Assembly (NCBI GenBank): GCA_020226215.1
Contig: CM035227.1
Location: 6,255,343 to 6,319,342 of the forward strand
Direction: 5' to 3'
DNA: 64,000 bases
Source of the DNA: Sindora glabra
Lineage: Eukaryota > Streptophyta > Magnoliopsida > Fabales > Fabaceae
The stretch's first letter is position 1. Every line of letters starts with the position of its first letter. Position numbers and translations under genes: made by a program. Shown here one piece after another: positions 39,701 to 51,025 of the stretch. A model generated the notes under the pieces. It saw only the letters and a list, made by a program, of their open reading frames with translations. It was not told where the DNA came from and made no database searches.

Positions 39701-41910
39701 GATAAAAAAAGGTAACTAAAATTACAAATTGGCCAACTACAAAATTAGGGGTGTAAAACAAGCAGACCAGACCAGATACGGACTGATCCTTTTAAGCCTA
39801 GTCCATTTAGGTCTAATCCATGTTACTCATAAAAAAAATAGACTAAATGTCAAGGAGTTTGTATTTGATCTGTATCCTTAAGTCTGCAGATCAGTCCATA
39901 TTCGCCTAATCCATACGAATTTTGGTCTGTCTGGACTAATCCATATTACTCATAAAAAAAGGGTCAAATTTTAAGTAGTTCAAGCTCATTTAAACTTGCA
40001 GAGTCCATGGACTTTGGTTCATTTTACACCCCTATGAAAAATATCTCCCCCAATATCTCAGGAACAAAATGGTCCAAATAAAAAAAATAAGAGACATAAC
40101 ATAAGTCATATCCTGTTTCTCTTGCTGATTCCTTTGATTGCTTGGTGCCTCTACTTATTTCTACAACACATATCCATTTGCAAGACTATTGTCTAGACAT
40201 CTCCTCAATAGGACGTGTTCATAACATTGGAGGAGTTGTTGGATATGGTCGTAACAAGGTAATAACAAATAATGTATGTATGCTTCTCTAAAATTTCACA
40301 ACATTACTATTTTATCTTATTCCTTTTATAATGACATTACTATTTTAATTCAAAATAGTAATATGACAGCTCTAAGTTTATTTAAGCTAAAAAATATAAT
40401 GTTACTATTTAGAGTTTAAATATTAACATGTAATTACTCGTGCTGTAAAAAATTAGGAATAGTAATGTTACTATTTAGAGTTTGACTTCTTCTTAATTAA
40501 TTTATCTAAAAAGAACTAATCCTTAAATTTTAAATCATAAATAGCCATGTGTCCACTCTCAGCATGACTAGAACATCCAATAAAATCAAGATATTTGTAT
40601 TCCACAATTTCTACCAGGTAAGATTTTCAATCCATTTCCCAAATGTAAAATATAGAAAATACATTAGTATTGACTTTTGTTCAAACTACATTGATAGACT
40701 TATGCTGTAAGCTCGCTTCCAATATACTAGGAAGCGAGGAAATCCAAATTCGATGAAAAGGTAGAGGAAGTAATGACTGCAAAAGTTATTTTATTCCTAA
40801 TAAACTCAATAAGCATCAATGAATGCTACAATCCCAACCACTACACACCGCTTATACTTAATAACGCAGAGTGCAAGTGGACACAATACAACTTATTGAG
40901 GCCCAAAAGAGAGGGGGCTACAGATCCATACTTTGGTGATGCCAAAATAATGGTGAGTGATATTTATATTATAATCGAATACCAAGTATTGTTATTAGTT
41001 GATGTTACTGTTTGTTCTGTAAAATAGTAACACATTATTTTCTTAAAGTTTCATTGTTAAACATAATTGATTTATCTATCTATCTTATTTTATAATTGAT
41101 GTTATTATTTTCAGACTAAATAGTAATATCTCAGTCCAACAAAAATAACATGTTATCTTTGGCATGTAGATACTAACACATTTTTTCCTACAAGAAAACA
41201 TATCAAGTGTGATGTTACTATATGATATTTTGCTTTTGATTGATGTTACTATTATGTGTGAAAAAAGTAACAAGTTATTTTGTTGCAATTTCATTGTTGA
41301 TCATACTCCATTTGCCTGTTTATTTTGATTTTTTTAATTAATGTTATTGTTTCCATACCAAATAATAACATCTTAGAATAAGAAGACAATATGTTATTGT
41401 TAGTTATGAAAATAGTAACATGTCTTAATGATACTTGATTTCTAAAATTAGTTTTAGTTTTCATTTGATGTTACTGTTTGTAGACTAGACAATAATATAT
41501 TCTTTTTTTTCACTTAATACCTAACCTAACTTGTTTATTTAACAACAAAAGGACTATTATGAGAAAAAGATGAATGAAATACTTTGCAAGAATGAAATGG
41601 ATATGGGAGTAGAACCAACTACTATAGAGCTATATTTTGATATCATATCATATGAAAGGTCACCACAATAGGAACCTGTATTATAAGTAACAACTTTTTT
41701 ACTAATCCAAAAGTATCGTGATTAGAAGGTAACAAACTAACTCATTTAACAAATTTACAATTTCAAACAAAACTGCAAGATTTTTGTTTGCAAATAAGTA
41801 CAACATGTATTCAATAATAAAGAGTTTGAAGAACAATTTTTGCTAGAATTTGTGAGGAAATATAGGGTAAGATTAATGAATAAATTCCTCAAGAATTTCA
41901 ATCTTTCCAA
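36740..41910 (+). pseudogene. Ulp1-like (C48) peptidase gene of the MULE, broken
   Basis: N-terminal part (36780-37230): FNLLACIRQIDDLQFNES, then ITPKSMKLVFGIRDGE, resembling the N-terminal domain of plant transposon Ulp1 proteins. A Lys/Gln-rich coiled-coil-like part is at 39140-39450 (RINELTDELKSLIEKFQ). The C48 peptidase core has NPNHYTPLILNNAE (about 40824-40865, likely catalytic His), WTQYNLLRPKREG (Asn where the catalytic Asp is usual) and, after a gap, NCKIFVCK (about 41770-41793, likely catalytic Cys; the usual motif is DCGxFV). KEFEEQFLLEFVRKYRVRLM ends the domain. SUMO-type proteases cleave isopeptide bonds; this copy has many stops. The intron structure is a guess. Confidence 0.65.
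39746..40034. mobile_element. MITE, hAT-type, diverged copy of the element at 60384
   Basis: A 289-bp element with ends TAGGGGTGTAAAAC and (inverted) TAGGGGTGTAAAATG. The flanking 8-mers TACAAAAT (39738-39745) and TGAAAAAT (40035-40042) have two mismatches. Internal 'GTCC/GGAC' words and TTACTCATAAAAAAA repeats match a decayed version of the GC-rich copy. It is inserted in the Ulp1-like gene of the Mutator-like element. Confidence 0.78.
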
Positions 41911-42969
41911 CTGAAGTTAATTATTATATACACATGTAACCTTTTCCTTGTAGATCGAACTAAATTGTATGTAACATTCAATTAGGTGTAACGTCTTAGA
42001 TTCAATTGTATATAACATTCAACTATATGTAACATTCAAACATAAATGTTAATAAAAATACAATATATTCTTCTTTTCAATTTCTTTTAACATTTATAAT
42101 TCATTTGGCTTATACTTTATGAACTTCTATCTTGGTATTACTATTTTTTTTATCAAAACAGTAACATGCAATTGTGTATTACCTTTTATTGATGTTACTA
42201 CTAAAACTAATAAAAATGAATCATATTCTTCTTTCCAATTTTCTTTAACACTCGAAATTTTTTTACCCTATGTTCAAAACTTCTACCTTAGTATTACTAT
42301 TTTGTTTTGAATCAAAACAACAACATGTAAGTAATTGTGTTGTTTAGTAGTTGATATTACTACTAAAACTAATAAAAACACAACATGCTCTTCTTTCAAA
42401 TTTCTTTTAACATTTAGAATTCATTTAGTCTATGTTTATGAACTTCTACCTTAGTGTTACTATTTTTGATCAAAATAATAACATGTAATTTTGTATTAAT
42501 TTTTATTAATATTACTACTAAAACTAATAAAATTTCAGCATATTCTTCTTTCCAGTTTCCTTTAGCATTCAGAAATCAATTAATTTTTAATTTTGTTGAT
42601 GTTACTATTTTGAATCAAAATAGTAACATACAAATGATTGTATTATTTTTTTCATTGATGTTAGTACTAAAATTAATAAAAATATAGCACATTCTTTTTT
42701 CTAGTTCCTTTCAACATTCAGAATCTATTTGTCCTATGTTTATGAACTTCTACCTTAGTATTACTATTTTTGATCAAAATAGTAACATTCAAATAATTAA
42801 GTAGTTTTAACTTTTTAACCAAACAAGAACATGTTAAGAACTATTATTAACCAATAATCATTTGCATTAATGTATTTGAATCATATTGTTATTTCTTTTT
42901 ACATAGGAAAAAAATTATAATGAATGCAATTATGCGATAGAAAAAAAAAACTACATCAAACTGGCTCCT

Positions 42970-45582
42970 TACAACTTTTCTTATTTTAATGTCCTAGTTT
43001 GCCATATTTTTCACACCTAATTTTTTTAACACACTCATCCCTTAATCTAATTCTTATCTTCTTAGGTTTTCCTACTTGTCTTTTTGAAATCAGAGGTAAG
43101 ATAATTGTTTCATCACCTACATCAACCTCCTACCTCAGCATTATAGGAATAGGGTGTATGACATGTTCATAAATCTTTCTATATGTGCTTACATGGAAAT
43201 AATTATCAACAACCTCATTCAAAGAAATCCCACATCTTTTTATAGTAACAACTACATGCACACAAGGAAAGTCATCAAGTTGCCATTAGTTACAAGTGCA
43301 ATTGCATTAGCAAATATCCATTTATGCGATTGGATCTACTAACACCTCAAATACAGTTTCTGATGATTTCCTAACAATCCAATCTTTGCATTCCATAGTG
43401 ATTTTGACATTCGTTTAGCAAACCATTCCATCAACTTCAAATGAATATTTTCAACCATATTTATGGTTGGTAACTTTATCGCATCACAAATCCATGAATT
43501 GTAAGATTCAATTCCATTTGATGTCATCTTACCATAATGATAATTACAGTTAAAAGCATTTGACCAACATTCCAGTACAAGTCTTGTGAGAAAATTCTCA
43601 GCAATCTAACTTCCTTTTCATTTAAAAATTGTCATGTTCTTAATAAATGCACCTACTATCAAGGAATATACACACGTTCCAAACAAATGAATTATATACT
43701 CCCTGAAAGAATTTGAAAATGTAGTACTATTGAATCTATCCCTCAAATTTTATTTTAAATGATGAAGATAAAAAAATGAGGTGCTTTTGGAAAAATCTTT
43801 AGCATTACTTCAAGCCATCCTAATTACAATAAAAAATAAAAGTCATACATTGGTATGCATTAAGTATAATGAACAACTATGAAAGGAACTAAAACCAATT
43901 TTATTGATTTTTAGAATCAATCACAGCAAAAGCTAAAGGAAATAACTTTGAAATGGAACAATCACACTAAACAGAAACACGAGCAGTTAAAATAAAAACA
44001 TGATCCACATCATAACCCATATTACTGTTTGCATGCTAACAGTATCACCAATAAAAAAAATTATATAAATAAATTTTCATTAATAACAAAACTCATGAAA
44101 AAAAACCACACTACTTCCATGTTATTGTTTCATCTCCTAACAATAATATCAATACAATAGCTAAATAGTACATCTAACTATGAATACAACTGACACAAAC
44201 TATAAATCCATCTAATTTATCAATATTACTATTTGCTTTTCAAATAATAAAATCGATAAAACTCAAAATAAAACACCTAAATAAAAGGACATTCTACATG
44301 AAAATAAAAGAAAGGCCTTCCATGTTACTGTTTCCAATAAAAAAAGGGCAAAAACACAAGGCCTTCCATGTTACTATTTCCAAACTAAATAATAACAATG
44401 GATGCCAAGTTACTATTTGGCTTGCAAAATATTAATACCATCCAAAGGGTTAAAACAAAATCGTTATTGATTGAAAAATAACTCACCTTGATTGCCATCC
44501 TTACTGATAGCTTATAAGATAATCCCTTTAAACTTAGAGTTCAAAAAGGTCCCATAAATAAATAAAAGTGATATGCAAAATATGAATCCTTCAATGCAAG
44601 CAAAAAATGCAACAAACATCCTTTTAAATATCTTGTTACTGTCATCCACATCTATCATAATGTAACTACTAGGATTCACTTTCTTCATAGAATATACATA
44701 CCAACTAATTTGTTTAAAAAAGTTATTAAAAATACTAAATACCATACACCTTGCTTTCTCTATTGCACGCCATGCCTTGCAATAAGGAATTGCCAGTCCA
44801 TAATTGTTTTGAAAATAATTTACAACTTCACTGGCTGTCAATGATGGGGAACCCTTAACTGAATCTATAACTAATTCAGAAATCAACTTAGAACTTATCC
44901 TCCTTGAAGTCAAACTATTTAATACTAAACCATAAGTGTGATAATTCACGAACTTTTTAATATAGAAATAACTATTCACCTTGGACAATGAAGCCATAAT
45001 TACCTATTCACAACCTTCCTCGTGCTTATTTGAGCACACAACTGCCACCTTCATTTTTGTATTCCTAACATACTCAAATGAAAAACCTATCTCAATCGAA
45101 TACTTGCATAATGCATTCCTGAGCTCAACATCAGCACCAAGGGACCTCTAACTAACATGACTGACTCCACTTGATCATGAATTGGACAATAAAACCCTCT
45201 CACTGTTTGAAGAACACAAACTTAGAATCAAATTAGCATCATACTCCATAACATTAGAAATAGTAACCTATCTCTCCGAAATAGAAATACCATCACAGAG
45301 CAAATGTGATGCAGAACTTGAACCATTATTAACACTCATACTCAAATATTTCAAGTCTAGAACTTTAACCAAGTCAATCATATTTTCTAGTTCTAACTTA
45401 TTTCTCAGCAAACAAATAGGATAGCGGGGAAAAGAATATGATAGGAAAAAATTACCAAGAAAGAGATCCTTGAAATTTGCACATATCATACAAACTAAAT
45501 CATCGTATTTTATACCAGTATTAATCTTCAATACCACAATTTCAACCTTGTGCTTACATATGAGCAATACACACAGTTTCAT
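42970..45582 (-). pseudogene. MuDR/mudrA-type transposase, broken
   Basis: Minus strand from ATG 45582: a PB1-like N-terminal part (IKYDDLVCMICANF). Then, at 45140-45010, ELRNALCKYSIEIGFSFEYVRN and AVVCSNKHEEGC, the MuDR DNA-binding region. 44997-44512 continues with SSKLISELVIDSVKGSPSLT, AWRAIEKAR and LLFIYGTFLNSKFKG, where the first catalytic Asp (usually FIDGTF) is Tyr at 44554-44556. The middle of the DDE core is absent or in an unreadable intron (44487-43800). 43527-43339 holds TSNGIESYNSWI, and 43320-43200 a SWIM finger (CTC...FPCVHVV). A CEKYGKLGH zinc-knuckle remnant is near 43000. Stops and frameshifts are numerous. Confidence 0.82.
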
Positions 45583-45600
45583 TAATAGAAAAAATACAAT

Positions 45601-46329
45601 TACCTAATAATAATGTGATCGAAAGAACAAAGGTGATCAACACAAGCAATTTCAATCGAAAAATAGAGGAGACCAATCAAAGGCGATCAACAATGAGATC
45701 AATCAGGTATTTATGATAACAATGTGATTGGAAAATAGAATCTCTCACATAAAAGAGGTGAGAATGACACCTAAATAAAAAGGGGAATTTTAGAAATATA
45801 AAAGTGATAATTTAAAAAACTGACATTTCTTTGAAAAGAAGTTTAGCACTAGCACCTACCTCTTTGAAAACAAGCATATGAAATAACACTAGAATGCAAT
45901 TTACCGAATAAAATTCAAAAAAATTTCTTAAATGCTTCTCATAAAGTTCTTTATTCAAATTACAACATGCCTATTAATTGTTTTATTATAATTATAATAT
46001 TGACAATAATTGTAATTATTAAACTAAAGTTATTAGTACTTAATAAAGCATTTAATTGAAGTTATACTGTTCACATATGCCAATTAAAAATAACCAACAG
46101 AAAATTTCAGTTTTGCATTTCCCAAAAAGGAGAAAAAAGGAGCTTTTAAAGTGATTAAGAAAGCTTGTTTATCTTTAGACATTTCACCCAACAAGGTGAT
46201 GCAAGCTAAACGAACATGTATTTCACTAGCAGACAACATTATAGCCCAACCTATAAGCAAATTTGACAGCAAATAATATGATTTTAAATTTTAGCTTCTT
46301 GCAATAATGCAAGGAAATAATTCCTCAGA
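45601..46329. other. Flank of the Mutator-like element, no gene seen
   Basis: Here the element should end, but I found no inverted repeat or duplication. No frame is convincing, including the minus 46272-46084 frame. Confidence 0.45.
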
Positions 46330-47260
46330 ATTTAGAAAGTACTTAACACAAAACAAAGGACATGAAACGTCGATATTATTCCAATCATGATCTCAAACTA
46401 CTACTTCAAGTTCCCCATCCTTGGGAAGTTTGCATTGCATATCAAACAGTAATATATGTTCTGCAACCGGTGTTCCCAAAAATCTATAAGATAGATGAGA
46501 TGGCCGGTGCCATTGATCCACAAGTGAAACTTAAATTGTGGTCCCTGGATTCCAACACTCTATCAATATTTGCAACAGCTCACGGAAATGGCTGGGAATT
46601 TCCTATGAAATGAAAAAGACATTCATAGTCCCCTCCGTTGGGGATCAAACAATTCTGGGATCCATGCTTCTGGCAGAACAAATTCTCTCTCCCCATCCTC
46701 ATGTAATTCCTGTTGAAGTAACACATAAAACAGCATCACAAACTTATAAGCACAACCCACAAAATCACCATGCAGGCATACATGAACAGAAAAGATGTAA
46801 TTTGAGAAAATTAACCTGAGGGTTTTTCATCAACATTACAGATATTATAGAAGGCAGGAGGCATAAAATAAATCTTATTCAATCATATATAAAGAGAGAC
46901 AGGCGCGCAGCCATGTACACACACTCATGTATGTGGAAGATAATGATATGCCGTTAATCGCTGATTTTTACTTCAAGTTTAGTAGAATCCCAATTTCTTG
47001 AAGCTGCTCGCTAAAAACCAACAAAAATCCATAAAAAAAAAAACTGTAATTCTTTGATGCACGCAGGAAAACAAGTCAGCCTTTTGCAAGTTTTAGGTCA
47101 TACATTTGAAGTCAAAAAAGATTTTGAACGAAGGCAGTTCTTTAATGGTATACTTGTCGGTGCCACTTAGAAAAACAGATTCTATGGAATTTCGAGAGAT
47201 GTCAACCTGATGCCACATACAAAAGTCCTCAACCTAAAATAACATTTTGTTGATGTTAAC
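46330..47260 (-). pseudogene. LRR end and C-JID relic of a TNL
   Basis: 46330-46850 aligns with the C-JID region at 19990-20330 (shared minus-strand FCQKHGS and YAMQTSQGWG-type segments). 46960-47240 aligns with the LRR end at 20560-20900. It is therefore a second copy of the C-terminal part of the decayed TNL, without the TIR or NB-ARC. Closed in all frames; plus-strand frames here are shadows. Confidence 0.68.
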
Positions 47261-48430
47261 TAGTTATATGTGCTGATTTCCTCAAAATATGCATCTGATT
47301 TTCATATATGTAGTTCCTAAAGTCAAAATTTTAGATGAACAGAATACAAGAAAACAATTTTGGTGCAAGCTAAAGGAATTATAGGCGGTATAAACGGTTG
47401 ATGTCTTCCAGAACTTCAATTATCCCAAGAGCTGTAGAGATAAAAGCCACGGTAATGGAAGCAAGTAAAATAAAGGCTGAGGCTCAGAAATTGGTCTCTA
47501 AAAAATGTTAATGTCATAAAGAAATTAACAAGTTGAATAACAGAATCAAATGCATGGGAACTTATAAGTTAAAATTTGAAAGTCAGGCAAAAACATTGGA
47601 ACAACTACAACAAGCAGAGGTTAGTATTCGTCTGCATCACCGCTTCATAACGAATTTGACGAAATTCACTTAAGCAATACAATTCTGAGCCTCAGTTCCC
47701 ACTGTTGCAAGGTATACTCCCTCGGAACCAATCGTAGAATGTGTGCTCTAATAACTATGGTTAGTTAAGGAGTATTCGCCGGTGATCTCTAACATTGTTC
47801 TTTATATATTCAAGGTCCTATGGAGCTCCCTCTCATGATAATCCAGTAGCATGACCTAACCTACAACGTAGCAACCAAACATTGCTCAGTTGGAGTCTTC
47901 TTTAATGGATGAATTGCTGATTAACCCCATCTTCGCCCTGGTAATAAGTGATTAAAATTTTTAAAATCCTTTGTGATTTCCAATAGCCTACCATCTCACC
48001 TATGCCTGACTGTTATTGGATGATGGGGACGCCAATAAGCTGCAACATACGTCCTAGAGTTAAAATACCCTGTCTAGGTTTTTTCCCCTGATTAAAGATA
48101 TCAAGACTGTTATGGACAAACACAAGCAATCTTTTTGACAGCAACAGAACCTTAAAAGGGAAGCATATAAGAAATTCTACCAGCAAGGGGGCTTCTACGA
48201 CAGGAGGTCTGCAAGAAAGTGTAGTTCGAGTCAAGGAACAACCACCTGGATGTGCAAGAACTTTGGTTGCTTCTTTTGTATCAAGTTGCATATTGTAGAC
48301 AAGTTTTGAGTATGTTTTCTGTTGTTTCAGTTATTATTACTATGTAGGTGCAAGTACGTGGTTCTCTGTGTATAATTGTTTCCCATGAATGAAAGAGAGG
48401 AATTGATTTACAGTTTACAAGAGTATTAAG
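47261..48430. other. Unassigned region with a short coiled-coil-like plus-strand stretch
   Basis: At about 47450-47620 the plus strand reads EASKIKAEAQKLVSKK, a stop, then EINKLNNRIKCMGTYKLKFE and SQAKTLEQLQQAE. This is heptad-like with frequent Lys, Glu and Leu and could be the relic of a coiled-coil protein. The minus frame 48291-48013 has no recognisable feature. I do not assign a gene. Confidence 0.35.
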
Positions 48431-48436
48431 CATTTA

Positions 48437-48760
48437 ATGTTTGTTAAAGAGAGGAAGATAATTGAAATGAGTAACCCAGAAGAAGAGATAGAACATCTCA
48501 CTAGGAATCCAGAGACGAGGAAGAACAGAGCAATACAACTGAAGATATCAAAGAACATAGCGAGAATGGCCACTGATTCCCTTGGTTTGATCCCATCATC
48601 TCTTCATTGCCTTCATCTCTGGTGCTGCTTTGCTTGTTTGATGCAAGTTGGTCTATTTGGCTTGTCCTTTGGTAATCCACATCCTCAGGATCCGAAGCCG
48701 TGGTTGTGCCATTTGCTGTTGGATGTATTTGTGCAAAGTTATTTTAGTTAAATTACTAAT
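48437..48760. other. Unassigned conserved block C (third copy)
   Basis: Aligned with 5780-5945 and 32080-32270. The plus frame 48437-48751 is open (104 codons) but the corresponding frames of the other copies are not. On the minus strand QRTSQIDQLASNKQ and SLCSLISSVVLLC resemble the copy B minus frame. As in copy A, it precedes (in window order) the 3' end of a TNL. Confidence 0.5.
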
Positions 48761-51025
48761 AAATAATCGTAAGCTAGCTGTTAGTGATAAACACTTGATA
48801 AGTGTTTAGTAAAATTAGTTACTTATCTATCTAAAAATGTAATAGGATTTGAGAAGATGCGTTAATATAAATAGATATATGAATTATTAATTCATATTTA
48901 CTTTGAACCAAATTATATTAGTTAATGAAGATCTTCAAAATGAAAATATAATTATTTAAAATTTAATTAATTATATTTTATGACATTACAAGAATTGTTA
49001 AGTTCCACTAGCAATCTTCACTTTTTTATTTGAATAAAAAATATATTATTAATTTAATAATAAAAAAATAATAATAAATATTTAAATATTTTTAATATAA
49101 AAATATTAATTTAAATTATATAAACCAACTCTACTGGTTCTCTCTCATATTCAAGATAAGTGCATTCATTAAATTAAGAAATTAAAAGATGTGGCAAATT
49201 AACTATAATATTTTTATTATTTTATTATCATTAATTTAATAACATGATTTTTTTGTCCAAATAAAAAAAATGGAGGTTGCTAATTCCTATATGTAGATGT
49301 GGAGGTAGCAATCCCTTTAAATATTTATTTATTCATTTACTTCCTTAATTTTTTATTATTTAAACCAAAAATATAATTACTTAAAATATAATTAATTATA
49401 TTTAATGATATAATATATTTATTTATTTACTTACTTATTTTTATTTCTTTAATATTTAGGTAGTAGCAAAGTCAGAACCAAAAGCCAATGAAGGTAAATG
49501 CATTTTAATATTTTAATAGGAGTAAATTTTGAAAATTTGTTCGAGTATTTTGAATAAACTATATAATTTTACATGAGATTTTAAGGAAGTCAACAAGAAC
49601 ACACGTCCATGCTATAACACAAATAACTTTGCCATTGTATTTAAAAAATATATATAATTATCTAAAATTTAATCAATTATAATTCATAATATTGCGTATT
49701 TATTTATTAATTTATTCAATTATTTTTTATTTAATTATTTATACTAAACTTATTAGCATAAGCTAAATAAGCAATGATGCACACGTGCCTCTTTTTTTTT
49801 CTCCTCTAACTTTGGCGGAAAAGAAACAACCATGAAAATAATCTAATATCAGAAAAAATATTATTATATATAATATTAAAATTTAAATAAATTAATTTTG
49901 GTATAAAAAATATTAAGTTTACATGATTAAGGGCATGATTTGTAATTAATTAAAAGAAAAATGATAAGACATAAGTTATCTTATGATGTTTATTATTTTT
50001 GACAAGCCAACACATAAAATATTTTTAAAAGTTAACTTATTATTTATTCACCAATTCAATAAGTTATAAGTTAATCTATTCCTCATAACACAACCAAAAT
50101 ATAGTCTTCATTTTTATTTGGTCAAGATACACTTGTGTATTATTTATTTTAATTTCATTCTATACATCTTTTAACTTATTCAAAAAATTATAAAGACAAA
50201 CATCATTAGTTAACTTAGTCAAAATTAATGACATCCAATTTAACTTAATTTAATTTCTCTTTATTTTGACTACATGAATTTTGGTATGTGATAGAAAGTC
50301 ATTTTTTCCTATTGACTAAAAATGTTTTTCTCGTCTCATAAAATTAATTATTATTTCACTCCCGTCCCGAAACTTCTTTTTCCTCTGTTTCGTGTTCAGG
50401 CTTACAAATTTATTGACCAATTGATTCAATATTTGCCATAGACTTAATACTGTTAGTTTAAAGGAAATTAAAAAATGATGAATCCAAATTAGCAAGCTAA
50501 TCTAAGCTATATTTAACTGCTACCAATGTTTGGCTTTATTTATTTATTCATTTTCATTTGGCAACTTTCATTGTCTTCCGTACTTTATCCTTCTCATTCT
50601 ATCAAATATAATTGTCTTTCCAATTGAAAATGTATATTTAAAAGGCCAAGTGAATTATGAGAAACTTTTTATCTGCTTTCTTCATTTAATTTTCTATTTT
50701 ATTTATAATCATTACAATTCGAAACATGTGGATATGGTAGGGCTATCTTTCATCATAGATGCAGATATGATACAATTTGATTCAAATTAACTTTCTTTTA
50801 TTAGGAGAGAACAAATCAATAGAAAATGAGAAAATTGGAAAACAAATTCTGATAGCATCAAACTTTGAGAGGGAATGTGCCACCAGAACAGTGAAACATT
50901 GAAACACATGGAATTAATTTATGATTAAAAGTACCATGGGTAGACACGTAAAATTGACTGTAAATGATAACTAACGGAAACACATTATCCTGACAAAAAT
51001 TGCCTCAGAGAAGCATAATTAATAG
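48761..51025. other. AT-rich intergenic region, no gene seen
   Basis: There are long stretches of A/T with short repeated words (ATTAATTATATTT and similar). The plus frame 50530-50790 is hydrophobic by composition only. Confidence 0.55.

Larger units (their letters stand above)
35985..44420. repeat. Dispersed GTTACTATTT...AAATAGTAAC hairpin repeats
   Basis: Short palindromes of one consensus recur here, for example 36026-36050 (10-bp perfect stem, 5-nt loop), 36241-36267 (11-bp stem, 5-nt loop) and 42599-42629 (13-bp stem). They are embedded in a longer unit that continues with TTGTTTTATC and AATCATACTTGATTTGTC-like sequence. One unit is duplicated in tandem at period 70 bp (38196-38335). 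They occur in putative introns and between exons of both genes of the Mutator-like element and I see none elsewhere in the window. Confidence 0.85.
35750..45600. mobile_element. Mutator-like element of the Ulp1-carrying (Kaonashi/KI) type, degenerate
   Basis: Two broken genes point tail to tail: an Ulp1-like gene on the plus strand (about 36740-41910) and a MuDR-type transposase on the minus strand (about 45582-42970). Plant KI-MULEs are known to carry a Ulp1-like gene together with mudrA. Between and within the exons are more than twenty short hairpin repeats. I could not find terminal inverted repeats or a 9-bp target duplication, so both ends are approximate. KI-type MULEs often lack long TIRs. 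Confidence 0.7.

Noticed and set aside
35985..44420. CRISPR-like array suggested by regularly recurring palindromes
   Set aside because: The spacing is irregular, the context is a plant Mutator-like element with introns, and there are no cas genes; CRISPR does not occur in plant nuclear DNA.
50530..50790. 86-codon hydrophobic plus frame
   Set aside because: The residues follow from AT-rich composition; there is no recognisable family or supporting context.
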